A stretch of 64,000 bases of DNA, taken from Phycisphaeraceae bacterium. Lineage in GTDB: Bacteria; Planctomycetota; Phycisphaerae; Phycisphaerales; UBA1924. The notes below the pieces were generated by a model, which ran no database searches, was not told where the DNA came from, and was given only the letters and a program-made list of their open reading frames with translations. Positions 10,068-18,277 of the stretch are shown piece after piece. The first letter of the stretch is position 1. The number at the start of each line of letters is the position of its first letter. The translations under genes and the position numbers were made by a program. The stretch spans positions 1,488,001-1,552,000 of the forward strand of contig JAHBWV010000001.1 in assembly GCA_019636845.1 (NCBI GenBank). Reading direction: 5' to 3'.

Positions 10068-13000
10068 ATGAGTCAGACCTTCACCGAATCAGTGGTCGAG
10101 GAAGCCGCCCTGGCTTGGCTGGATGGGCTTGGCTACTCCATCGTCTCCGGTCTGGCGATCGCACCCGGCGAGCCCGCGGGCGAGCGGGAGTCGTTCGACG
10201 AGGCGCTCCTCGAAGGCCGCCTGCGGGAGGCGGTCGCGCGGCTGAATCCCGCCGTCTCTTCCGATGCGCTGGATGAAGCGATCCGGCGCGTGATGCGGGT
10301 GGACGCAGCGGATGCGGTGTCCCGGAACCGTGCGTTCCACCGGATGCTGGTGGATGGAGTCACGGTCGAGGAGAGGCGAAGGGACAGTACCGTCGGCGGC
10401 GTGATCGTCCGGCTGATCGACTTCGACGACCCCGATGCGAACGACTGGCTGGCCGTGAACCAGTTCACGGTGACCTCAGGCGGCGCGAACGGCCACAACC
10501 GACGACCGGATATCGTCGTCTTCATCAACGGGCTTCCCCTCGCGGTGCTCGAACTGAAGAACGCCGCCGATGAGCAGGCGACGATCTGGGACGCGTTCAA
10601 CCAGTTGCAGACGTATAAGGCGCAGATCCCGCGGCTGTTTGCGTACAACGAGGCATTGATCGTCTCCGACGGGTTGGAGGCGAGGATCGGCAGTCTGACG
10701 GCGGATCGCGAGCGCTTCATGCCCTGGCGGACGACCGACGGCGAGGCGCTCGCACCGGCTCGGATGTCGCAGTTGGAAGTGCTTCTGGCGGGCGTGTTTG
10801 AGAAGCGGCGCTTCCTGCAACTTCTCCGGCACTTCATCGTGTTCGAGGACGAGGGCGCGGGCAAGGTCATCAAGAAGATGGCCGGGTATCACCAGTTCCA
10901 TGCGGTGAACCGGGCGATCACGGAGACGGTGAATGCGTCGGCGGAGGGCGGGGACCGCCGCGTTGGCGTCGTGTGGCACACGCAGGGCTCCGGCAAGAGT
11001 CTCACGATGGCTTTCTACGCCGGGCGGGTGGTGCTCCATCCGGCGATGGAGAACCCGACGATCGTCGTGCTCACGGACCGGAACGATCTGGACGACCAGT
11101 TGCACGGGGTTTTCTCCCGGTGCAGCGAACTGCTGCGACAGCCGCCGGAGCAGGCGCTTGATCGCTCGGACCTGCGGGCCCGGCTTTCACGGGCTTCCGG
11201 CGGCGTGGTGTTCACGACGATTCAGAAGTTCCTCCCTGAGGAGAAGGGCGACAAGCACCCGGTGCTTTCGGATCGGCGGAACATCGTCGTCATCGCGGAC
11301 GAAGCCCATCGGAGCCAGTACGACTTCATCGACGGCTTCGCTCGCCACATGCGGGACGCGCTGCCTCGGGCGTCGTTCATCGGGTTCACCGGCACGCCCA
11401 TCGAGCACACGGACAAGAACACGCAGGCGGTGTTCGGCGAGTACATCAGCGTCTACGACATCCAGCGCGCGGTGGAGGACGGCGCGACCGTACCCATCTT
11501 CTACGAGAGCCGACTCGCCAAACTCGCGATCAAGCCTGAGGAGCGGCCGAATCTCGACCCCGGCTTCGAGGAGGCGACCGAAGGGGAGGAGGTCGAGAAG
11601 AAGGAGCGCCTGAAGACCAAGTGGGCGCAACTGGAGGCGATCGTCGGCTCGGAGAAGCGCATCAGACTGATCGCCGAGGATCTGGTGGCGCACTGGGAGC
11701 GGCGCCTCGAAGACGGCATGGACGGCAAGGCCATGATCGTCTGCATGAGCCGCCGGATCTGCGTCGCGCTCTACAACGAGATCGCGACGCTGCGACCCGC
11801 GTGGCATGACGATGCGGACGACAAGGGGCTGCTGAAGGTTGTGATGACCGGCTCGGCGTCCGATCCGGTCGAATGGCAGGGGCACATCAGGAACAAGTCC
11901 AAGCGCGAGGAACTGGCCAAACGGTTCAAGGACCCGAAGGACCGTTTCAAGATCGTGATCGTCCGCGATATGTGGCTCACGGGCTTTGACGCGCCGTGCC
12001 TGCACACGATGTACCTCGACAAGCCGATGCGGGGGCATGGGCTCATGCAGGCCATCGCAAGGGTGAATCGGGTTTTCCGCGACAAGCCGGGCGGTCTCGT
12101 GGTGGATTACCTGGGCATCGCTCACGAGTTGAAGCAGGCGCTTGCGGTCTACACCGAGAGCGGCGGCAAGGGAAAGGCGGCCATCGACCAAGAGGAGGCC
12201 GTCGCCCTGATGCTCGCCAAGCACGAGGCGTGCTGCGAGATCTTCGAGGGCTTCGACTGGGGAGCGTGGACGCGCGGCCGTCCCGAGGAAAGACTCTCGC
12301 TCTTGCCCGCGGCTCAGGAGCGCGTGCTGGCCGAGAAGGATGGCAAGGCCCAGTTCCTGCAGGCGGTCAAGGAGTTGTCGGCGGCATTTGCGCTCGCGGT
12401 GCCGCACGAGGAAGCGATCCGCATCCGGGACGACGTGGGGTTCTTCCAGGCGGTGCGGGCGGTGCTCACAAAGTCCACGGAGGGACAGAAGCGATCCCCC
12501 GAGGAGATCGAGCACGCGATCCGGCAACTCGTGAGCCGGGCCGTGGCCTCGGACGAGGTTGTGGACATCTTCGCTGCGGCCGGGCTGAAGAAGCCGGACA
12601 TCAGCATCCTGTCCGAGGAGTTCCTGGCCGAGGTGCGCGGCATGCCGCACCGCAATCTGGCGGTCGAACTGCTCCGCAAACTCCTCGCGGGCGAGATCAA
12701 GACGCGCGGCAGGAAGAATCTTGTGCAGGCCCGGTCGTTCTCCGAAATGCTGGAGAACGCGATCAAGAAGTACCAGAACAGAGCGATCGAGGCGGCCCAG
12801 GTCATCGAGGAACTAATCGCGCTGGCGAAGGACATGCGCGAGGCTGACAATCGGGGCGAACAACTCGGGCTCACGCAGGACGAGGTGGCTTTCTACGACG
12901 CGCTGGAGGTCAACGACAGCGCCGTAAAGGTCCTCGGGGAGCCGACGCTTCAGCAGATCGCGCGCGAGTTGGTGGCATCGGTCCGGGCCAACACGTCGAT

Positions 13001-13151
13001 CGATTGGACGATCAAGGAATCGGCCCGCGCGAAGTTGCGGGTGATCGTGAAGCGGATCCTGCGAAAGTACGGCTATCCGCCGGATAAGCAGGAACAGGCG
13101 ACGCTAACTGTGTTGGAGCAGGCCGAGTTGCTTTGCTCTGAAGTCGCCTAG
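10068..13151 (+). CDS. hsdR: HsdR, type I restriction endonuclease/translocase subunit
   Basis: 1027 aa, normal length. An N-terminal nuclease domain with D148 and E162-x-K164 ([20 protein letters not shown]) is followed by the SF2 motor: Walker A in WHTQGSGKS (about 305-311), DEAH at about 411 ([11 protein letters not shown]), [10 protein letters not shown], and WLTGFDAP with a Q-A-I-A-R-V-N-R motif VI. A C-terminal helical region contacts the methylase. It pumps unmodified DNA and cuts it. It ends the operon begun by hsdM; the next gene overlaps its end by 4 bp on the other strand. Confidence 0.96.
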   Translation: MSQTFTESVVEEAALAWLDGLGYSIVSGLAIAPGEPAGERESFDEALLEGRLREAVARLNPAVSSDALDEAIRRVMRVDAADAVSRNRAFHRMLVDGVTVEERRRDSTVGGVIVRLIDFDDPDANDWLAVNQFTVTSGGANGHNRRPDIVVFINGLPLAVLELKNAADEQATIWDAFNQLQTYKAQIPRLFAYNEALIVSDGLEARIGSLTADRERFMPWRTTDGEALAPARMSQLEVLLAGVFEKRRFLQLLRHFIVFEDEGAGKVIKKMAGYHQFHAVNRAITETVNASAEGGDRRVGVVWHTQGSGKSLTMAFYAGRVVLHPAMENPTIVVLTDRNDLDDQLHGVFSRCSELLRQPPEQALDRSDLRARLSRASGGVVFTTIQKFLPEEKGDKHPVLSDRRNIVVIADEAHRSQYDFIDGFARHMRDALPRASFIGFTGTPIEHTDKNTQAVFGEYISVYDIQRAVEDGATVPIFYESRLAKLAIKPEERPNLDPGFEEATEGEEVEKKERLKTKWAQLEAIVGSEKRIRLIAEDLVAHWERRLEDGMDGKAMIVCMSRRICVALYNEIATLRPAWHDDADDKGLLKVVMTGSASDPVEWQGHIRNKSKREELAKRFKDPKDRFKIVIVRDMWLTGFDAPCLHTMYLDKPMRGHGLMQAIARVNRVFRDKPGGLVVDYLGIAHELKQALAVYTESGGKGKAAIDQEEAVALMLAKHEACCEIFEGFDWGAWTRGRPEERLSLLPAAQERVLAEKDGKAQFLQAVKELSAAFALAVPHEEAIRIRDDVGFFQAVRAVLTKSTEGQKRSPEEIEHAIRQLVSRAVASDEVVDIFAAAGLKKPDISILSEEFLAEVRGMPHRNLAVELLRKLLAGEIKTRGRKNLVQARSFSEMLENAIKKYQNRAIEAAQVIEELIALAKDMREADNRGEQLGLTQDEVAFYDALEVNDSAVKVLGEPTLQQIARELVASVRANTSIDWTIKESARAKLRVIVKRILRKYGYPPDKQEQATLTVLEQAELLCSEVA

Positions 13152-13552
13152 ACATTGAGGGGTTGGGACGCCAGCGCCATCTCAATCGCACGCCTCACCC
13201 GCTCCGTGCTGTCGTGCGCTTCGTCCGCGCACCGGTCGAGGGCCTCACGCGCGAGCCGCAATTGCTCCTCCCACGGCGTGCCCGGCGGCGGCGGGACCTG
13301 CTTGTTGGGGTCGAGGGCGTGCAGCCGCTCGGCCTCGGCGTAGTCGCCTCGTGCCCACGCCAGCGTCTCCTGAATGTCTCGGTACGTCTCGGGGTCCGTG
13401 TGCTCCGGCCGCACGCGCTCGATGCCGGGCGTGTACGCGACCTGGCACGCGGACAGCCGGTGCATCAGCAACCAGTCGCCTTGCCACGCTGCGTCGGCCT
13501 TCTCGCGGGCCGCCCGCTCCATCCTCGTGACCTTGGTCCTGACCGCTCGCAT
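13148..13552 (-). CDS. Hypothetical protein, element-backbone family (copy in A)
   Basis: 134 aa, basic helical N-terminus ([23 protein letters not shown]), then [60 protein letters not shown]. The same protein occurs at 55573-55968 in B and as a damaged copy at 45708-45947. The central part is conserved almost word for word, so it is a real gene. Proline-rich hinge between two helical parts. I know of no function. In A it marks the border between the defence cargo and the following genes. Confidence 0.75.
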   Translation of the reverse strand: MRAVRTKVTRMERAAREKADAAWQGDWLLMHRLSACQVAYTPGIERVRPEHTDPETYRDIQETLAWARGDYAEAERLHALDPNKQVPPPPGTPWEEQLRLAREALDRCADEAHDSTERVRRAIEMALASQPLNV

Positions 13553-13696
13553 GCCGGTACCCCTTTCGCGATGGGGGATTATCGCAGGAATCGGGAAAGA
13601 ACGCCGAATATTCAGCGCCCCGGCCCGCCATCGCCGGGGATCGCAACTACGGCGGGAGCGGAGCCGCGTGATGATCTCGACACTCTGCGAACACGA

Positions 13697-14329
13697 TCAG
13701 CAGGTGGCGCGACCGGTTGGACCGCCTTCGTTCCTTGCGATCTTCGCCCGGAGATCCCATAGTCTCGCGGCCCTGTCGGTGTCCGGGTGGTTTGGTGGGT
13801 ACGGAAGCGCGTCCACGTATGACGCAGCAATGTCCTCCGGCGCAGCGTTCTCGCGCGCACGCTCGAACACATCGATAACCTCTCGCGCGATCTCTGCGTC
13901 CAATGGTTTCCGCCGCGCGCGAAAGGCGCTGGCGAACTGGGCGACGCTGGTGCTTCGCTTGACATCGCGTATGGAATCCATCAGGCGTGGGAAGTCGGTC
14001 GGAAGCGTGTCATGAGCCAGCACCGGAGCGGCGTCGAACCTGAACGGCTGGTGCGACGGGGTCCAGATGAGTTCGGACCGGTCGCTGTGTGTCTTGACCC
14101 GCACCGGCGGCGTCAGCCATACCAGCCGAATCTGTCGCCTACCGCCCTGCGCGAACGCGATGCGGGATCCCTCAAGTTCCCCGGCGCGAGCGGGGTGCAT
14201 CACGTTTGCGGCGTGGCACCTCGTACACCCGAAACTCCCGTGCTCGTAGAACGGGTCCGAGCGAGACTCGTCTTCCCGCCGCTTCCGGGGCTTGCGCAGA
14301 AGGACGATGACAACTGGCGATTCGTTCAT
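13697..14329 (-). CDS. Conserved hypothetical protein paired with an Nmad-like gene
   Basis: 210 aa from the ATG at 14329, which overlaps the stop of the upstream gene (ATGA), so the two are translationally coupled. The N-terminal half begins NESPVVIVLLRKPRKRREDESRSDPFYEHGSFGCTRCHAANVMHP, with a CxxCH motif that may bind metal or simply be structural. The second half is helical. From memory this family travels with proteins of nucleotide-modification-associated type, but the role is unknown and I assign none. Confidence 0.65.
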   Translation of the reverse strand: MNESPVVIVLLRKPRKRREDESRSDPFYEHGSFGCTRCHAANVMHPARAGELEGSRIAFAQGGRRQIRLVWLTPPVRVKTHSDRSELIWTPSHQPFRFDAAPVLAHDTLPTDFPRLMDSIRDVKRSTSVAQFASAFRARRKPLDAEIAREVIDVFERARENAAPEDIAASYVDALPYPPNHPDTDRAARLWDLRAKIARNEGGPTGRATC

Positions 14330-15093
14330 GATCCGAAGTTGCTCCTGACCAGCGCCACGTCTTGGCGTGCCCACCACGACGAAAAGGCCTCCGCATTACC
14401 GATCAGCGGCGGCGCTCCGCTCATGTTGAGCCATGAACTCCGACGCGGCGAGCCGTCGGACTTCACCAGTCCGCCCCATGCCGATTCGATCTCTGGTGTG
14501 AGGTAATAGTTCCCCCCATCACGCCTCTCGCCGATCGGTACACACCGAAGGCAGCGTCCGGAGCATCCGACTCTCGCGCGAACGACAATGTCTCGCGGGA
14601 ACACAGGGTCCTTCCTCGTGTGGGCGTTCTCGTACCGACGGGATGACTCGACCGCTGGCGCGAACAGCACCTCATCCACAACGAACTGGCCGATCATCGC
14701 ATACACGAGGTGGTCCGCTTGTCGGATCGATCGCAGCGATGCATAGAACACGAGCAGGTCCCCGGGGCTGAGATGCTTGAGGTCCCGGCCCCGAGCGTCG
14801 CCAATGTCGCCGTACGTCAGGTGCTCGAAGTCCGGGTCCAGGTGCATGATCTGGCCACGCTTCGCGGCGATCCGTTTCTGCCACCGAGCGGTCAGCGAGC
14901 CGCGGCTGTCGAGGAACCGGGACAGCGGATCGAGCGCTTCGTCGAACCGCCGGTCGCATCCATAGAGGAACGTGCTGGTGTACTCGGGAATGGGCACGTA
15001 GACGTACTCAAGCGTCTCCGGGTCCACAGGGGCTCTCCAGTTGCCGCCGCCGTCTGTGCTGTCCGCGCCCACACGAATCAAGATTGCCTTCAT
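14326..15093 (-). CDS. Nucleotide-modification-associated (Nmad3-like) protein
   Basis: 255 aa; start ATG 15093 with GGGAG upstream. The N-terminus KAILIRVGADSTDGGGNWRAPVDPETLEYVYVPIPE and the phrases LTYGDIGDARGRDLKHLSPGDLLVFYASLR and VYAMIGQFVVDEV resemble the Nmad3 family, proposed from genome context to act with DNA base-modification enzymes. No such enzyme other than the methyltransferases of this element is close. The assignment rests on memory of the family. Confidence 0.5.
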   Translation of the reverse strand: MKAILIRVGADSTDGGGNWRAPVDPETLEYVYVPIPEYTSTFLYGCDRRFDEALDPLSRFLDSRGSLTARWQKRIAAKRGQIMHLDPDFEHLTYGDIGDARGRDLKHLSPGDLLVFYASLRSIRQADHLVYAMIGQFVVDEVLFAPAVESSRRYENAHTRKDPVFPRDIVVRARVGCSGRCLRCVPIGERRDGGNYYLTPEIESAWGGLVKSDGSPRRSSWLNMSGAPPLIGNAEAFSSWWARQDVALVRSNFGS

Positions 15094-15124
15094 CAGCACT
15101 CCCTGTCTCACGACGCACTTGAGG

Positions 15125-15679
15125 CTAGGGCCGCAGACTCGTGTGCTCGCCCTCAGCACGCGGCAGAATCGTCAGGTACTCCGCCCACGGCCCGACCTCG
15201 TTCCGATACTGGTACGCCATCGCCTTTGCAATCTGGTGCGTATGCCCGAGGTCGTGGACAACCCATGTCGCCAGCAGTTGCCTGAGCGTCACCATTCCGA
15301 ACGCCGGATGGGTCCCGGTCATATCGAGTCTGTCGGGCGTCAGATCCATCGCTCGAAGGTCGGCGACATTTCGATCTCGCAGCGTCGCGAACTCCCCGAG
15401 CAGGTCTTCCATCGATCGGTCCTTGCTCCACTCGTACATCGCGTACCGGTCGAACGGCTTGAATGGCGTCCCTTCGCCCCGCTCCAGAACCACCCGTGCT
15501 CGAACCATCCAGTCGTGCCGCTCGCCCTCGATCAAATGTCCGACCACATCAAACGGGCTGAAGGTCGCATCTCCGTAGTTGCTCAGTGTCCAGAAGTTGC
15601 TCATGCCATGAAGCATCTCCCGCAGCACACGCGGCGTTCGCTCCAGCACTTCAAGGGACCGCTTGATCTCGAACGCCAT
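15125..15679 (-). CDS. DinB superfamily protein
   Basis: 184 aa, start ATG 15679 with GGAGG 6 bp upstream. A four-helix-bundle pattern with the expected histidines: DVVGHLIEGERHDW in the first half and TWVVHDLGHTHQIAKAMAY in the second, which together would hold a metal ion. DinB-like proteins include thiol-dependent transferases and many of unknown role. It lies between the Nmad-like pair and the SRAP gene, on the same strand, and has no counterpart in B. Confidence 0.8.
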   Translation of the reverse strand: MAFEIKRSLEVLERTPRVLREMLHGMSNFWTLSNYGDATFSPFDVVGHLIEGERHDWMVRARVVLERGEGTPFKPFDRYAMYEWSKDRSMEDLLGEFATLRDRNVADLRAMDLTPDRLDMTGTHPAFGMVTLRQLLATWVVHDLGHTHQIAKAMAYQYRNEVGPWAEYLTILPRAEGEHTSLRP

Positions 15680-15872
15680 CCGGCACCTCCGCAATGAGCG
15701 TAGCCGACACAGCCGCCCGCCTGCAGTACTGTTGCAGGAGCGCGATCATCAATACGCCCACACCCTCCACCTCATCACCTCGCCCCCATCCTCGCTTGCA
15801 CATGGTTGAGGCAGCGGTTCGTGGTCAGGATCCACCCCTACCCGATCTCGCTGATGATCCCGCGGCACTCCC

Positions 15873-16565
15873 TCACCCAAACAGCCCCTCCGCACGCGGC
15901 GGCTCGACCGGCTCGATCAGCGACGCGTCGTCGTTCCTCGGGCTGTTCACGCGCGTCGAGACGGGCCGCGCCAGCATGAGTTCAGCCGGGTACGGGCGGA
16001 CAAGGGCCGACGCGTCCTCGCGCTCGGGATCGAGCCACGCGTCGTGGTCGCTCGCGTCGAGCACCAGCGGCATGCGATCATGGAACCTCGCCATCATCTC
16101 GTTGGGCGCGGTGGTGACGATCGTGTAGGTCTCGATGGTCTGGCCCTCGGGCGAAGTCCAAGACTCCCACAGCCCGCCGAACACCAGCGGCCCGTCATCC
16201 GAGGCCGTGATGTAGGAGGGCTGCTTCTTCGTGCCGCCCGAGACCTTGTCCCACTCGTAGAACCCGCTGGCGGGAACCAGGCAGCGACGGCGCTTGAACG
16301 CCGCGCGGAACGCTGGCTTCGTCGCGAGCGTCTCGCCCCGCGCGTTGATCATGCTGCTGCCGATCGCCGGATCCTTGGCCCACGACGGCACCAGCCCCCA
16401 CCGGAGCATCTCCAGCGATCGCGTGCCGCCGCGCTGACGCACCACGGGGGCCATCTGCGTCGGCGCGATGTTGTACCGGAGAGGAAGATCGATCGGATCG
16501 CTCGACAGCCGCAGCAACTGGTGGACCTGCGACCATGTCACGAGATGCGTGTAGCGGCCGCACAT
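15873..16565 (-). CDS. SRAP family abasic-site crosslinking protein (YedK/HMCES-like), copy in A
   Basis: 230 aa beginning MCGRYTH; after removal of Met, Cys2 is the residue that bonds covalently to abasic sites in single-stranded DNA. Other family motifs: RYNIAPTQ, GLVPSWA, INARGET, GFYEW and RFHDRMPLVL with the conserved His. It protects abasic sites during replication and may shield element DNA. It is the last of three genes transcribed from the promoter at 17130-17157. A close paralogue lies at 46094-46786. Confidence 0.93.
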   Translation of the reverse strand: MCGRYTHLVTWSQVHQLLRLSSDPIDLPLRYNIAPTQMAPVVRQRGGTRSLEMLRWGLVPSWAKDPAIGSSMINARGETLATKPAFRAAFKRRRCLVPASGFYEWDKVSGGTKKQPSYITASDDGPLVFGGLWESWTSPEGQTIETYTIVTTAPNEMMARFHDRMPLVLDASDHDAWLDPEREDASALVRPYPAELMLARPVSTRVNSPRNDDASLIEPVEPPRAEGLFG

Positions 16566-16588
16566 GCACGAGAAGGGTAGTCGAACGA

Positions 16589-16873
16589 TCACACGTCGCC
16601 GGGGAACGTCTGGCGATGCGCGCGGAGCGCGGATGGGTCGCACGCCGCGCGATGCAGCCCGCGCAGCACGGGCTCGATGTCCACCCCGTCAACCTCGTCC
16701 ACCCACGCGAAGTTGGCGATGACGAGTCCTTGCTCATGGAGGTGGAGCACGCGCCCGTCGGTCGGGGCGTCGGCAGCAGCCATGATCTGGGCGACGAAGC
16801 GCGGATGGTGCCGGTGGATCACGTACGGCCGACCCGTGGTCGTCTCGCCGAAGATGAACTGCTCACTCAGCAC
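16589..16873 (-). CDS. Small conserved protein of the SRAP module (copy in A)
   Basis: 94 aa from a GTG at 16873; the ATG further upstream lies inside the preceding gene. Sequence SEQFIFGETTTGRPYVIHRHHPRFVAQIMAAADAP, then GLVIANFAWVDEVDGVDIEPVLRGL. The paralogue at 46832-47095 keeps these phrases, which confirms the frame. Overlaps the previous gene by 11 bp. Function unknown. Confidence 0.7.
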   Translation of the reverse strand: MLSEQFIFGETTTGRPYVIHRHHPRFVAQIMAAADAPTDGRVLHLHEQGLVIANFAWVDEVDGVDIEPVLRGLHRAACDPSALRAHRQTFPGDV

Positions 16874-17123
16874 GCGGCGTCCCTCGCATGTCGAACGAGC
16901 CCAGGAAGGCAGCGCGGGAAGCGTCCGGCCTGTCGAACCGGGCCACAGGCGCGAGGCGTCGGATGAGATCGACCGCGTCCTCGCAGTCGGCACGCGACTC
17001 GTACTCCATTCCCGAGCGAGCCAGCACGCGGCCGCTGCCGGTGATAAGGCACCATCCCCATTCCCCGTACTCGTTGGGACCAACCACAAAGGCGGGAGTT
17101 GACGCATCCATGCGTGTGGACAT
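16863..17123 (-). CDS. YegP/DUF1508-like small protein of the SRAP module (copy in A)
   Basis: 86 aa: FVVGPNEYGEWGWCLITGSGRVLARSGMEYESRADCEDAVDLIRRLAPVARFD. The order strand-turn-strand, 'G.vla.S..yes.adce.ai' and a helix is that of the DUF1508/YegP fold, though similarity is modest. First gene of the three-gene SRAP operon. The start ATG at 17123 coincides with the predicted transcription start, so the mRNA may be leaderless; a second ATG lies at 17111. Paralogue at 47088-47345. Confidence 0.6.
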   Translation of the reverse strand: MSTRMDASTPAFVVGPNEYGEWGWCLITGSGRVLARSGMEYESRADCEDAVDLIRRLAPVARFDRPDASRAAFLGSFDMRGTPRAE

Positions 17124-17129
17124 GCGGGG

Positions 17130-17157
17130 AGTGTACGGTATGCGATCGGTGTGTCAA
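17130..17157 (-). promoter_or_regulatory. Promoter of the SRAP operon in A
   Basis: On the minus strand: TTGACA (17152-17157), 16-bp spacer, TACACT (17130-17135). The same two hexamers with the same spacer precede the B operon, while much of the surrounding sequence differs. The -10 ends 7 bp before the start codon in both. Confidence 0.7.
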
Positions 17158-17231
17158 TAGGATTTTGATAGGTGTAGAGAGCGATGCATCTATCTCGTGT
17201 TCAGTGCTGGAGTTGGGCGCTTCCGATTGTC

Positions 17232-18059
17232 TCAGGATGATGCACGCCACGAGCGCTCGCGAATGGCGTTCACGACCGCCGTCGGCTGGACGTGGTCGAG
17301 GTAGCGGATGGTGGTCAGCAGCGATCGGTGCCCGAGTTGGCGGGAGATGATCCCGACATCGACGCCCTCGGATCTGAGTTGGGCCGCATGAGTATGCCGT
17401 AGGCCGTGGGCGTGGACGCGCTTGGCGATCCCGGCCTGGCGGCCCAGCCGCTTCATCAGTCGCCGCACGTACCCGGTCGTCAGCGGCGTGCCGTACGCGG
17501 TGCAGAGCAGCGGCGCGGCCGCGAGGGGATCCGCAACCCGCGCGAGCGGGGGGTTCGCCCGTGCCGCGACCCGCCCCCCCACACGTTGGCCCCTGCCGCG
17601 TTCGGCGAGCCAGGCGGCCACGACGGCCGCCGCGCCGGGGTCGAGGCCCACGGCCCGGTACCGGTCGCCCTTGCCGTGAAGGACCCGGACGATCCCGTTC
17701 GTCAGGTCCACGTCCTTGGGCTGGAGCGCGAGCGCCTCGGAGACCCGGAGCCCGGCCCGGTACATCAGCGTGATCAGCGCCCGGTTACGGAGGGCGACGG
17801 CGGTGTACCGGCCGCAGGCGTCGAGCAGGGCCCGGACCTCCTCGTCGGTCAGCACCTCCGGGGGCAGGCGGCGCTTGGGCTTGGAGCGCGGCCCGCGACC
17901 GGCACCCGCTGCGGCCAAGGTTTCCCCCGGTCGCGCTGATCGTCCCTTTGCGACGCGTGCGACCGGTGCGACTGGTCTCGCCCCTACTTGTTCCACGTGC
18001 CCTCCCGTCAGCTGATCCCTCCGACGCGCCGTGGCGTCCTGTGTCTGGCGTCCTCGCAT
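17232..18059 (-). CDS. Short Xer-like tyrosine recombinase (copy in A)
   Basis: 275 aa. The catalytic domain is complete: R105 (GLRVSEAL), K130 (HGKGDR), H218-x-x-R221 (HGLRHTHAA), H244 (LGHRS) and Y253 (IRYLDH). The usual N-terminal core-binding domain is missing; instead about 60 basic, low-complexity residues precede the catalytic part. The insert around 150-180 differs from the B paralogue (47450-48271), while the rest is nearly identical. It is divergent from the secreted-protein cargo and has a structured region 18 bp upstream of its start. It may act on that cargo slot, or on element dimers; this is inference. Confidence 0.9.
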   Translation of the reverse strand: MRGRQTQDATARRRDQLTGGHVEQVGARPVAPVARVAKGRSARPGETLAAAGAGRGPRSKPKRRLPPEVLTDEEVRALLDACGRYTAVALRNRALITLMYRAGLRVSEALALQPKDVDLTNGIVRVLHGKGDRYRAVGLDPGAAAVVAAWLAERGRGQRVGGRVAARANPPLARVADPLAAAPLLCTAYGTPLTTGYVRRLMKRLGRQAGIAKRVHAHGLRHTHAAQLRSEGVDVGIISRQLGHRSLLTTIRYLDHVQPTAVVNAIRERSWRASS

Positions 18060-18076
18060 GCCCTTACTCCCGCTGG

Positions 18077-18144
18077 GGTTACCGCTGGGGAGGCCGTTTG
18101 CGGGAGCATCCCGCGGCTACGCTCCGGCGACCAAAGCGGCACCG
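18077..18144 (-). promoter_or_regulatory. Conserved structured leader or recombination site upstream of the recombinase (A)
   Basis: Read on the minus strand, the ends pair (GGT-GCCGCT with AGCGGT-AACC), and the inside holds a hairpin GCCG..GGGA-tgc-TCCC..CGGC. The B copy (48289-48356) differs at a closing pair in a way that keeps it (G-U here, A-U there). Both copies lie 18 bp before the recombinase start codon. Confidence 0.5.
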
Positions 18145-18277
18145 GGTGATGGAGGGGCGAGCAGGAGCGAATTGCAAGCGTATGAAGATTGCGAATCGCT
18201 TCCCAGTACGATTGACACGATCGCATGCTGCGGTAACGTGCAAACCGCCCAACAGGTATTTACAAGCGAGAGCGATT

